A stretch of DNA of 6,280 nt from UBA9630 sp043725085 (GTDB lineage Bacteria > Patescibacteriota > Minisyncoccia > Moranbacterales > UBA2206), in contig JAYSLY010000053.1 in the NCBI GenBank assembly GCA_043725085.1, positions 1-6,280 of the forward strand, written 5' to 3'. The notes under the pieces were generated by a model that did no database searches, was not told the origin of the DNA, and saw only the letters and a list, made by a program, of their open reading frames with translations. Position numbers and translations under genes: made by a program. This document shows positions 1 through 5,750 of this stretch, one piece after another (position 1 is the stretch's first letter; every line of letters starts with the position of its first letter).

Positions 1-11
1 CTTTTTATTTT

Positions 12-31
12 GCCCCATCTTGGGGCTTTTT
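12..31 (+). terminator. Rho-independent terminator of a plus-strand gene left of the window
   Basis: GCCCC (12-16), a 5-nt loop ATCTT, then GGGGC (22-26), directly followed by TTTTT (27-31). Read on the plus strand this is a canonical intrinsic terminator: a GC-only 5-bp stem and a U tract. On the minus strand the hairpin is followed by A-rich sequence, so it is not a good terminator for the genes in this window. I infer a rightward gene ending just outside the left edge, convergent with the lysS operon. Confidence 0.75.
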
Positions 32-71
32 ATATTCTAATTTATGCTTCAAATTATTCATAAAGTCAACC

Positions 72-224
72 TTATTTGGAGCAAAGGGCTTCAGCAGAAA
101 AATAGCAAGCCGGCAATTCGTTCTTTGTTCTATGCTCTCTGATGCATTCACAACAAAAGCCTCTTAATTCACAGTCATAGGTGCAGGGACAATCTTTCTT
201 ATTGTGTTCTTTTTGACATTCCAT
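72..224 (-). CDS. Small cysteine-rich protein, DUF6485-like, 50 aa
   Basis: A complete 50-codon frame runs from ATG (224-222) to TAA (74-72). The protein has nine cysteines (3, 12, 14, 18, 24, 25, 27, 40, 48) and the segments CTYDC, RGFCCECIREHR and ELPACYF. I recognise this pattern (C-T-Y, R-G-x-C-C-E-C, H-R, L-P-A-C-x-F) from memory as that of the DUF6485 family of small cytosolic bacterial and archaeal proteins of unknown function. This copy is somewhat short, ending soon after the LPAC motif where relatives usually continue. There is no signal peptide or membrane segment. The clustered cysteines and His31 could bind a metal such as zinc or an iron-sulfur centre, but that is inference. It starts 4 nt after the lysS stop codon and has a good Shine-Dalgarno inside the lysS end, so it is very likely co-transcribed with lysS. 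Family assignment is fairly sure; function is unknown. Confidence 0.82.
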   Translation of the reverse strand: MECQKEHNKKDCPCTYDCELRGFCCECIREHRTKNELPACYFSAEALCSK

Positions 225-228
225 ATTA

Positions 229-1689
229 TTATTCCTTCCCCCTCATTGACGGGAAAATCACCGTCTCGCGAATGGAACGATTCATAAGAAAAGAAAAGAG
301 CCGTTCCGAAAACCCAAAACCAAACGCCGGCGGCATGCCATATTCCAAAGCTTCCACAAAATCTTCATCAAGCATCTGCGCTTCCAAGTCTCCGCCTTCG
401 CGCGCTTTCATTTGTTCCAAAAAGCGATTTTTTTGATCAATCGGATCGTTGAGTTCGGAAAAAGCATTGCAAAGTTCGCTTCTTCCCGCCACCACCTGAA
501 CGCGCAATACTTTTTTGGGATTTTTAGGGTCAATTTTAGCCAACGGCGAAACTTCCAATGGATGACCAATCAAAAAACAAGGTTGGACTAATTTCTGCCG
601 GACAGTTTTTTTATAGAGCGTATCAATCATTTTGCCCTTGCCGTAACTTTTTTCATATTTAATTCCCAGCTCATCTGCCTTGGCGCGCAATTCCTCAATC
701 GACAAATCTTTGTTAAGATCCAGTCCGGTTTCTTTTTGAAACTCGGTGAAATAGTCCACTCGAGGAAACGGTTTTTCCCAATCAATCTGCTCACCCTCAT
801 ATTCGTGAACATACCCACCCAAAACTTGGCTAATCACTGAGCGATAGAGTTTTTCCGTAAATTCCAGCCCGCGCTCAAAATCCCAATAGCTGGCGTAGAA
901 TTCCATATGATCAAACTCTTGAAGATGATCGCGGTCCATGCCTTCATTGCGGAAAACCCGCCCGATTTCAAACACTTTTTCATATCCACCAACCAAAAGA
1001 CGCTTCAAGGGCAGCTCCAGCGAGATGCGCAAATAGAAATCCTGATCAAGAGCGTTATAGTGCGTGATGAATGGTTCGGCGTCGGCACCGCCCGGCGTGT
1101 GTTCCAAAACAGGAGTCTGCACTTCCAAAAATCCTTCCGCCGCGAGCGTCTGGCGCACTGTTTGCCAAAAAATATTTTTTTTGACAAATATTTCGCGCGT
1201 CTGAACGTTGAGCATCAAATCCAAATAGCGTTTGCGCAAAAGCGCCTCTTCATCTTTCAAGCCAAAATATTCTGTCGGGATGGGACGGATGTTTTTGGAA
1301 AGCATTCTCCAATCATGCACTTCTAAGGTTTTTTCCTCTTGTTTGGTCAAAAATAATTTCCCTGTCACTTGGACAAAGTCTCCGATTTCAATATTTTTGG
1401 CAAATAATTTATATTTCGCTTCATCCAGATTTTTCTTGTTAAGAAAAATCTGAATCTTTCCGCTGCCATCTTCGATGTGAGCAAAAGTCGATCCGCCCAT
1501 TGGTCGATTGGATTTCACCCGACCAAGAAGAGTTATGTCTTCCTGATCATCTCCGCTTAGGGCGGAAAATTGTTCCAAAGCCTCAAGATTCGTCATCGAC
1601 CGCTCACACTTTTCCGGATAGGCTTCCATTCCAAATTCCTGCACATTTTTCAATTTTTCCAATTTAGTTTCCAAAATGTCTTCACGCAT
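229..1689 (-). CDS. lysS: Lysyl-tRNA synthetase, class II
   Basis: Charges tRNA-Lys with lysine using ATP, in the cytoplasm. The 486-aa length from the chosen start is close to the usual 490-505. An N-terminal OB-fold anticodon-binding domain lies at about residues 50-130. The class II core follows: motif 1 near 185-196 (GFLEVQTPVLE), motif 2 at 241-265 (VFRNEG, Arg247) and motif 3 at 455-482 (GFGFSERL). Lysine-pocket residues known from the E. coli enzyme appear kept: Glu225, Glu263, Tyr265, Asn408 and Glu412 in NAFSELND. The frame stays open up to 1773, but those 28 extra codons translate a palindromic repeat and a probable promoter, so I take the ATG at 1689, preceded 7 nt upstream by a modest AAGAGA. 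Motif 2 loop (MDRDHLQEF) and motif 3 (SER instead of the usual IDR) are divergent. Likely transcribed from the promoter at 1745-1773 or by read-through from greA. Confidence 0.95.
   Translation of the reverse strand: MREDILETKLEKLKNVQEFGMEAYPEKCERSMTNLEALEQFSALSGDDQEDITLLGRVKSNRPMGGSTFAHIEDGSGKIQIFLNKKNLDEAKYKLFAKNIEIGDFVQVTGKLFLTKQEEKTLEVHDWRMLSKNIRPIPTEYFGLKDEEALLRKRYLDLMLNVQTREIFVKKNIFWQTVRQTLAAEGFLEVQTPVLEHTPGGADAEPFITHYNALDQDFYLRISLELPLKRLLVGGYEKVFEIGRVFRNEGMDRDHLQEFDHMEFYASYWDFERGLEFTEKLYRSVISQVLGGYVHEYEGEQIDWEKPFPRVDYFTEFQKETGLDLNKDLSIEELRAKADELGIKYEKSYGKGKMIDTLYKKTVRQKLVQPCFLIGHPLEVSPLAKIDPKNPKKVLRVQVVAGRSELCNAFSELNDPIDQKNRFLEQMKAREGGDLEAQMLDEDFVEALEYGMPPAFGFGFSERLFSFLMNRSIRETVIFPSMRGKE
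233..237 (-). promoter_or_regulatory. Ribosome binding site of the small cysteine-rich gene
   Basis: AAGGA, within GGAAGGA on the minus strand, sits 8 nt before the ATG at 224, inside the last codons of lysS. It is the clearest Shine-Dalgarno in the window. It is the main non-homology evidence that the 50-codon frame is translated, and it implies translational linkage to lysS. Confidence 0.75.
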
Positions 1690-1718
1690 AAAATAGTCTC
1701 TTAGATTTTTATTAACAT

Positions 1719-1745
1719 AGACGAAGCCGTGCTTCGTCTCTACAA
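1719..1745 (-). repeat. Palindrome B: 9-bp hairpin with TTGTAGAGACG arm, lysS leader
   Basis: AGACGAAGC and GCTTCGTCT (1719-1727 and 1731-1739) form a perfect 9-bp stem around a 3-nt loop. On the minus strand the unit opens with TTGTAGAGACG (1745-1735), identical to the opening of the palindrome at 1791-1820. If the adjacent promoter is used, the lysS mRNA would begin almost exactly at the base of this stem, giving a 5'-end stem-loop that could stabilise the message or affect initiation (inference). It lies 29 nt before the chosen lysS ATG. Confidence 0.75.
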
Positions 1746-1773
1746 TATTACCGCATTTAGCCCAAATTAGCAA
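1745..1773 (-). promoter_or_regulatory. Candidate sigma70-type promoter for lysS
   Basis: On the minus strand TTGCTA (1773-1768, 4 of 6 matches to the -35 consensus), a 17-nt spacer and TAATAT (1750-1745, 4 of 6 matches to the -10). The predicted start is near 1738, giving a leader of about 49 nt before the lysS ATG. Spacing is ideal but both hexamers are only partial matches. In AT-rich DNA such matches arise by chance, so support is moderate. Confidence 0.45.
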
Positions 1774-1790
1774 TTTTCACCAAAATCGAA

Positions 1791-1820
1791 TAGAGACGTC
1801 CCAGCGGGGCGTCTCTACAA
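1791..1820 (-). repeat. Palindrome A: 12-position hairpin with TTGTAGAGACG arm
   Basis: TAGAGACG (1791-1798) pairs with CGTCTCTA (1810-1817), and CCC (1800-1802) with GGG (1806-1808) around a 3-nt loop. Position 1799/1809 is a G-U wobble in plus-strand RNA but a C-A mismatch in minus-strand RNA. Minus-strand reading gives TTGTAGAGACG at 1820-1810, the same arm as palindrome B. It lies between the greA stop and lysS. On the minus strand it is followed by TTCGATTTT, an imperfect U tract, so it might act as a weak greA terminator. I regard it primarily as a dispersed palindromic element of the GTAGAGACG...CGTCTCTAC type. Confidence 0.7.
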
Positions 1821-1849
1821 AAAATCAAAAAATTTTTCAAAACAATAAA

Positions 1850-2305
1850 CTACTTTACATCCAAAATAGTATATTTCACTTCTCCTCCCGGAGTTGTCAC
1901 ATCAACCTTATCACCCTTCTTTTTTCCCATAAAAGCTTTGCCCATCGGCGATTCGTTTGAAATTTTCATCTCGGATGGATTTGCTTCATTCGATCCGACA
2001 ATTTGAAATTCCATTTCCGATCCATTGAATTTTACTCTGACCTTTGAGCCCATCTGCACCACACCCAAATTTTTGTCGTAAGTCGCGACCCTTGATTCTT
2101 TGAGCATAAACTCGAGCTCGGCAATCTTGGCTTCGTTTTCTGCCTGCTGGGCTTTCGCCGCACTATATTCGGCGTTCTCGCTCAAATCACCCTGCTCTTT
2201 GGCCTCCTTGATTGCATTGGCAATACCTTGGCGTATGGCAGTTTTTCTGTGCTCCAGTTCATCTTTAATTTTTTTCAAGCCTTCCTCGGTTACAAATTTT
2301 GTCAT
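1850..2305 (-). CDS. greA: Transcription elongation factor GreA
   Basis: Enters the RNA polymerase secondary channel and stimulates cleavage of backtracked RNA 3' ends, rescuing stalled elongation complexes. The 151-aa length is close to the family's usual 155-160. Residues 1-75 form the antiparallel coiled-coil, with the signature tip GDLSENAEYSAAK at 39-51; Asp40 and Glu43 are the acidic tip residues that hold the catalytic magnesium. Residues about 80-151 are the FKBP-like polymerase-binding domain, with the conserved SNESPMGKA (117-124) and TTPGGEVKY near the end. The ATG at 2305 is the natural family start. No Shine-Dalgarno is visible; the leader just before it is nearly all A and T. 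It has its own strong promoter and ends with TAG, 160 nt before lysS. The pairing of greA with lysS is seen in many bacteria. Confidence 0.97.
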   Translation of the reverse strand: MTKFVTEEGLKKIKDELEHRKTAIRQGIANAIKEAKEQGDLSENAEYSAAKAQQAENEAKIAELEFMLKESRVATYDKNLGVVQMGSKVRVKFNGSEMEFQIVGSNEANPSEMKISNESPMGKAFMGKKKGDKVDVTTPGGEVKYTILDVK

Positions 2306-2356
2306 AATTGTTTTTTTATTATAAAAAATTGCCGCCTAAACTAAGCGACAGAGGTA

Positions 2357-2384
2357 ATTGTAGCAGATTTGATTTTTGTGTCAA
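2357..2384 (-). promoter_or_regulatory. Strong extended -10 sigma70-type promoter for greA
   Basis: On the minus strand TTGACA (2384-2379, perfect -35), a 16-nt spacer and TACAAT (2362-2357, 5 of 6 to the -10), with TGC directly before the -10 giving the extended TGn motif. Transcription would start near 2350, giving a leader of about 45 nt. This is the best promoter in the window and separates greA from the wall-synthesis operon. Confidence 0.85.
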
Positions 2385-2405
2385 ATTGAAGTTTTATAAA
2401 AGCCA

Positions 2406-2428
2406 ACTGAACAAAATAATGTTTCAGT
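2406..2428 (-). terminator. Weak candidate terminator after mrdA
   Basis: On the minus strand ACTGAAAC (2428-2421) can pair with GTTCAGT (2412-2406) with one bulged A across an 8-nt loop, followed by TGGCTTTTAT. It lies 13 nt after the mrdA stop and before the greA promoter, where an operon end is expected. The stem is AT-rich and the U tract is short, so read-through into greA is plausible. Confidence 0.3.
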
Positions 2429-2441
2429 ATGAATAAAAAAG

Positions 2442-4331
2442 TTACTTATTCTGATCACGCGTAAAATACCAATCATACACATCTTTGGTCACAGGAACGG
2501 CACTGGAATGGCCCTCGCCCCCGCCTTCCACTAAAACTATCATGGCGATTTTGGGATTATCATACGGCGCGAAAGAGATAAACCAAGCGTGCGTTTTGTC
2601 TTGCGTTCCAAATTGCGCCGTACCGGTTTTTCCGGCTACTGCGACAGGCAGATCCTTGAGTGACTGCGCGGTTCCCGCTGTAATTGTTTGGCGCATACCT
2701 TCTCGCACGATTTGCATGATATCTTTGGAAATAAAATCTTTTCTGATTATTTGTGGCTGGATATAGGTATCCGTGCCATCGCTTTTGCGAATCCGATTGA
2801 CTAATTTTGGAGAATAGAGTGTTCCGCCATTGGCAATTGCTGCCGTATAATTTGCCAGTTGCAATGGCGTTGAAAGGACAAACCCCTGCCCGATTGCACA
2901 GTGATAACTGTCTCCGATATACCACTTTTCTCCTAATTTATCCAGTTTCCATTCTTCACTTGGGATAAAGCCCGTTGATTCACCGGGCAGATCAATTCCG
3001 GTTGCCGCTCCAAAGCCAAATAAATTTTCATACTTTTTCATCCGATCCATACCAAGACCTTCTATATTTCCATAACCTCCTCCGACAGTATAGAAAAAAA
3101 TATCATTACTCTCGGCAATCGCCGTTCGTACATCACTCGGATTATGCGCTTTCCAGTCGCCAAAATGAAAATTTCCCACATTAAGCACGCCGCCCAAACC
3201 ATTAATTATGGTTGAGGGCGTAATAGTTCCTTCAGACAAAGCCGCGGCAGCAATGGCCGGCTTGATTGTCGAACCAGGAGGATACTCTCCGCTGGTTGCA
3301 CGATTAAGGAGAGGAAGATCTTTATCACTGATCAATTTTTTATACTCATCACTGCTAATGCCCCTTGCAAACGAATTGTTATCATAGGTCGGCAAGCTGA
3401 CCATCGCCAAAATTCCTCCCGTACTCGGATCTATCGCTACCGCAGCAGCCGTTTTTGTCTCACCTTTTTCAAGCATGGTTGACAAGCTGTCATAGATTTT
3501 TTTTTGCAACTCCTGGTCGATATTCAAAACCAAATCATCGCCCGCCTGAGGGCTGATTATACCCAGATTTTTTTTTACCTCTCCACGAGAATCGACTTCA
3601 ACTTGCTGCGCGCCATAGATTCCTTTTAACTCGCTTTCATAGCTTTTTTCCAGCCCGGTTTTGCCGATATAATCCGTCATAAAGTAGCCCGGATTCTTAT
3701 CCAGCTCTTCTTTGGTTATCTTTCCGTCATAACCGATAATATGCGAAAAAATAGCGCTGTTTTCATAGCTGCGGATGGCCGTTTTTTCCAAAGCAATTCC
3801 GGGCAATTCATTGATTTTTTCCGCTAAGATGAGCGACTGATCCTGAGAAATATTTTCTTTGAGCAAAATCGGATCTGTTGATTTTTCATTCTGACTCATG
3901 AAAATTATTTCCACATTACCTTCATTCATATTGAGAATATTGGCCACTTTTCCCGCTAATATTTTTTTATCTTCGGGCTTTTTAGGCAGATAGCTCGGGA
4001 GAACCACGACGTCAATACTGGGCGAATTTCGAGCCAGCACATTGCCGAACTTATCCAAAATATTTCCTCTCGGAGCTTTGATGACAATCTTTCTGATGCG
4101 ATTTTCCGCCGAAACAACGGAGTAATATCCCCCGCTAATAATGTCCAGATAGAAAACCCGCCCAAAAAGAAATAGCAATACTGAAAAAATCAAATACCAC
4201 ACAATCGAAAGACCTTTTTTTTCAAAAGGTTTTTCGATAATGGCTTTTTCTTTTTGATCAACGTTCATGATTGCGTCTTCAATCTCAATGCCACGCGCCA
4301 TTCTTCTTTTTTTGAAATATTTTTGAAACAT
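2442..4331 (-). CDS. mrdA: Penicillin-binding protein 2, elongasome transpeptidase
   Basis: A class B PBP that crosslinks peptidoglycan stem peptides during lateral-wall growth, anchored in the membrane with its catalytic domain outside. At 629 aa it is close to E. coli PBP2 (633). A cytoplasmic tail of about 40 residues precedes one membrane segment at about 41-64. The non-penicillin-binding dimerisation domain begins near 80 and includes APRGNILDKFG (86-96). The transpeptidase domain, about 295-625, has all three active-site motifs: S354-TIK with the serine nucleophile, S408-N-D410, and K568-TG. The aspartate in the second motif and the GQGFVLSTPLQLANY segment (481-495) favour PBP2 over the septal PBP3. 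The ATG at 4331 is preceded by GAAGA; in-frame ATGs at codons 11 and 22 are alternatives that only shorten the tail. It follows mreD by 27 nt. No rodA follows it. Confidence 0.95.
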   Translation of the reverse strand: MFQKYFKKRRMARGIEIEDAIMNVDQKEKAIIEKPFEKKGLSIVWYLIFSVLLFLFGRVFYLDIISGGYYSVVSAENRIRKIVIKAPRGNILDKFGNVLARNSPSIDVVVLPSYLPKKPEDKKILAGKVANILNMNEGNVEIIFMSQNEKSTDPILLKENISQDQSLILAEKINELPGIALEKTAIRSYENSAIFSHIIGYDGKITKEELDKNPGYFMTDYIGKTGLEKSYESELKGIYGAQQVEVDSRGEVKKNLGIISPQAGDDLVLNIDQELQKKIYDSLSTMLEKGETKTAAAVAIDPSTGGILAMVSLPTYDNNSFARGISSDEYKKLISDKDLPLLNRATSGEYPPGSTIKPAIAAAALSEGTITPSTIINGLGGVLNVGNFHFGDWKAHNPSDVRTAIAESNDIFFYTVGGGYGNIEGLGMDRMKKYENLFGFGAATGIDLPGESTGFIPSEEWKLDKLGEKWYIGDSYHCAIGQGFVLSTPLQLANYTAAIANGGTLYSPKLVNRIRKSDGTDTYIQPQIIRKDFISKDIMQIVREGMRQTITAGTAQSLKDLPVAVAGKTGTAQFGTQDKTHAWFISFAPYDNPKIAMIVLVEGGGEGHSSAVPVTKDVYDWYFTRDQNK

Positions 4332-4358
4332 TATATTTTTCTTCGCAAGCTATATAGT

Positions 4359-4895
4359 TTATATTTTTTTGCGCACTTCTAGCAAATTAGAGTGTTCGAT
4401 TCTTTTTATTAAAAAATAGACCAACGGAAAAAACAAGATATTAAGGATGATTTCTTTTACTAATACGGCACTGAAAAATGGAACTGGCACGCTGCCAAAA
4501 GAAATTCTGCCAAAATATTCAGCGACAAGAAATAGGCCGTTTAGAAAAATATTATTCACCAATGTCGAAAAAATAACCGTCACGAGTAAAATAAATATTC
4601 TCCAATTGCGAGCAACCACCAAAAATCTCTTAGAAATAAAACTGATCAGAAAGGCAACGACCGTAAAAGAAGCCACATTCATCCCGATCGGACAAAAAGT
4701 CACCAAATCAAGGAAAAATCCGGCTAAAACATTCTTTGAAAAAGCCCCCTCGAAGCCTTCTTGCGTGGTCCAAAAAATAACCAGCAGCATTAAGATATTC
4801 GGACCCAAGCCCCAAAAAAAGAAATCGGAGAAAACCGCTGATTGCAAAATGGCGGAAAAAAAAATGATCAGAAAAATTATTATTTTTTGCAGCAT
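4359..4895 (-). CDS. mreD: Rod shape-determining protein MreD
   Basis: An integral membrane component of the elongasome, thought to join MreC to MreB and the PBP2-RodA synthase. The 178-aa protein is very hydrophobic, with about five to six predicted membrane segments (roughly 4-22, 30-43, 55-66, 72-90, 99-122 and 140-164). The most family-like stretch is AGFFLDLVTFCPIGMN (58-73), matching the usual G-x-x-x-D-L...P-x-G-x-N of MreD. Sequence conservation in this family is low, so position between mreC and mrdA carries much of the identification. The ATG at 4895 lies 42 nt after the mreC stop; only a weak GGATAAG precedes it, at a rather long spacing. The C-terminus is basic (VRKKI), in keeping with a cytoplasmic end. 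Confidence 0.9.
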   Translation of the reverse strand: MLQKIIIFLIIFFSAILQSAVFSDFFFWGLGPNILMLLVIFWTTQEGFEGAFSKNVLAGFFLDLVTFCPIGMNVASFTVVAFLISFISKRFLVVARNWRIFILLVTVIFSTLVNNIFLNGLFLVAEYFGRISFGSVPVPFFSAVLVKEIILNILFFPLVYFLIKRIEHSNLLEVRKKI

Positions 4896-4937
4896 AATTG
4901 GAACTTATCCAAAAAAGTTATGAATCAAAAAAACAAC

Positions 4938-5741
4938 TTACTTGATCGCAAAAACAACGTCTAGTTTGGAATATTTTATTCTTGAGACAACAACCGCTCT
5001 TTGAAAAAGTTTGTCTTGGGAAACTTTTACCTCCTTAACTTTGCCCACAAAAAGTCCGCGCGGGATGTTACTCCCCAAACCTGTCGTCACAATAGTATCC
5101 CCTTCATTCAAAACATCTGCTTGTGTCACCATATCCATGACCAATCCTAAGCCATATTCACCGCGGATAATGCCTTTTGCGCCTGTTTCCACATCCGCAA
5201 CATTCACAGAACTATTTGAGCTCGCCAACAAATTTATCTTAGAACTTGTCGGATAGACTTCGTCAACTTTTCCAATGATAATTCCATTTGAGACAATCAC
5301 CGCCATCCCCGGGACTATTCCGTCCTTCTCTCCCTTATCAAAAATAACCCAGCTTTCTGAACCTTGCGGATCTTGCCCAATCACAAAACCGCCAATCAAA
5401 GAAAATTTATCTTTTGGAATCAGACCAAGCTGCTCTCGCAGTATCGCATTTTCGCTGTCCGCTTGCTTAAACCTCGCAAGCTCAGAAGCTAAAGCATTGT
5501 TTTCTTTGGTAAGTTTTACATTGTCATTCCTTATCTCAGAAATAGAAGACCAGAAAGAAACAGTCCCTCCAATTTTTTGACTCGCTCCATAAAATACTGT
5601 CTGAAACGGCCGTGAAACTCGTAAAAAAAATCCTCGCACAGGATTTAGGAGTCCGCTAGGATTAAAAAAAATCAAAAGGGCGCAGACAATTATCGTAGCA
5701 ACCAACTTGGTTATTTTTGATGTGAAATATTTCTTGGGCAT
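4938..5741 (-). CDS. mreC: Rod shape-determining protein MreC
   Basis: A bitopic membrane protein whose extracytoplasmic part contacts and activates PBP2 and links it to MreB filaments. The 267-aa length is typical (about 270-300). A short basic N-terminus (KK, K9, K12) precedes one membrane helix at about 11-28. Residues about 68-105 form a coiled coil (EIRNDNVKLTKENNALASEL) used for dimerisation, and two beta-barrel subdomains span about 112-265, with the typical DPQGSESWVIFDKGEKDGI (124-142) and GDTIVTTGLGSNIPRGLFVG (214-233). The ATG at 5741 lies 9 nt after the mreB stop; the SD-like GAAGAGAG (5751-5744) overlaps the last base of that stop codon, so translation is probably coupled to mreB. 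Confidence 0.96.
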   Translation of the reverse strand: MPKKYFTSKITKLVATIIVCALLIFFNPSGLLNPVRGFFLRVSRPFQTVFYGASQKIGGTVSFWSSISEIRNDNVKLTKENNALASELARFKQADSENAILREQLGLIPKDKFSLIGGFVIGQDPQGSESWVIFDKGEKDGIVPGMAVIVSNGIIIGKVDEVYPTSSKINLLASSNSSVNVADVETGAKGIIRGEYGLGLVMDMVTQADVLNEGDTIVTTGLGSNIPRGLFVGKVKEVKVSQDKLFQRAVVVSRIKYSKLDVVFAIK

Positions 5742-5750
5742 AACTCTCTT

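Noticed and set aside
5..61. 18-codon minus-strand frame downstream of the cysteine-rich gene
   Set aside because: It runs through the plus-strand terminator hairpin, has no Shine-Dalgarno and no recognisable sequence.
907..1326. Plus-strand open frame of 139 codons antisense to lysS
   Set aside because: It lies wholly inside a well-supported gene, shows no family resemblance or ribosome site, and looks like a shadow of lysS codon use.
1814..1842. Second possible lysS promoter, TTGAAA with TAGAGA at 17 nt, after the greA stop
   Set aside because: The -10 matches only 3 of 6 and is inside palindrome A; poly-T tracts here make chance matches likely.
2318..2323. Perfect TATAAT just upstream of greA on the minus strand
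   Set aside because: No acceptable -35 lies 16-18 nt upstream and the transcript would be almost leaderless; the TTGACA/TGn-TACAAT promoter further upstream is much stronger.
2560..2925. Minus-strand 121-codon frame overlapping mrdA in another phase
   Set aside because: mrdA is uninterrupted with all catalytic motifs in its own frame, so this is a shadow and not evidence of a frameshift.
4447..4923. Plus-strand open frame of 158 codons antisense to mreD
   Set aside because: Lysine- and threonine-rich low-complexity product that mirrors the hydrophobic codons of mreD; no motif and no plausible ribosome site.
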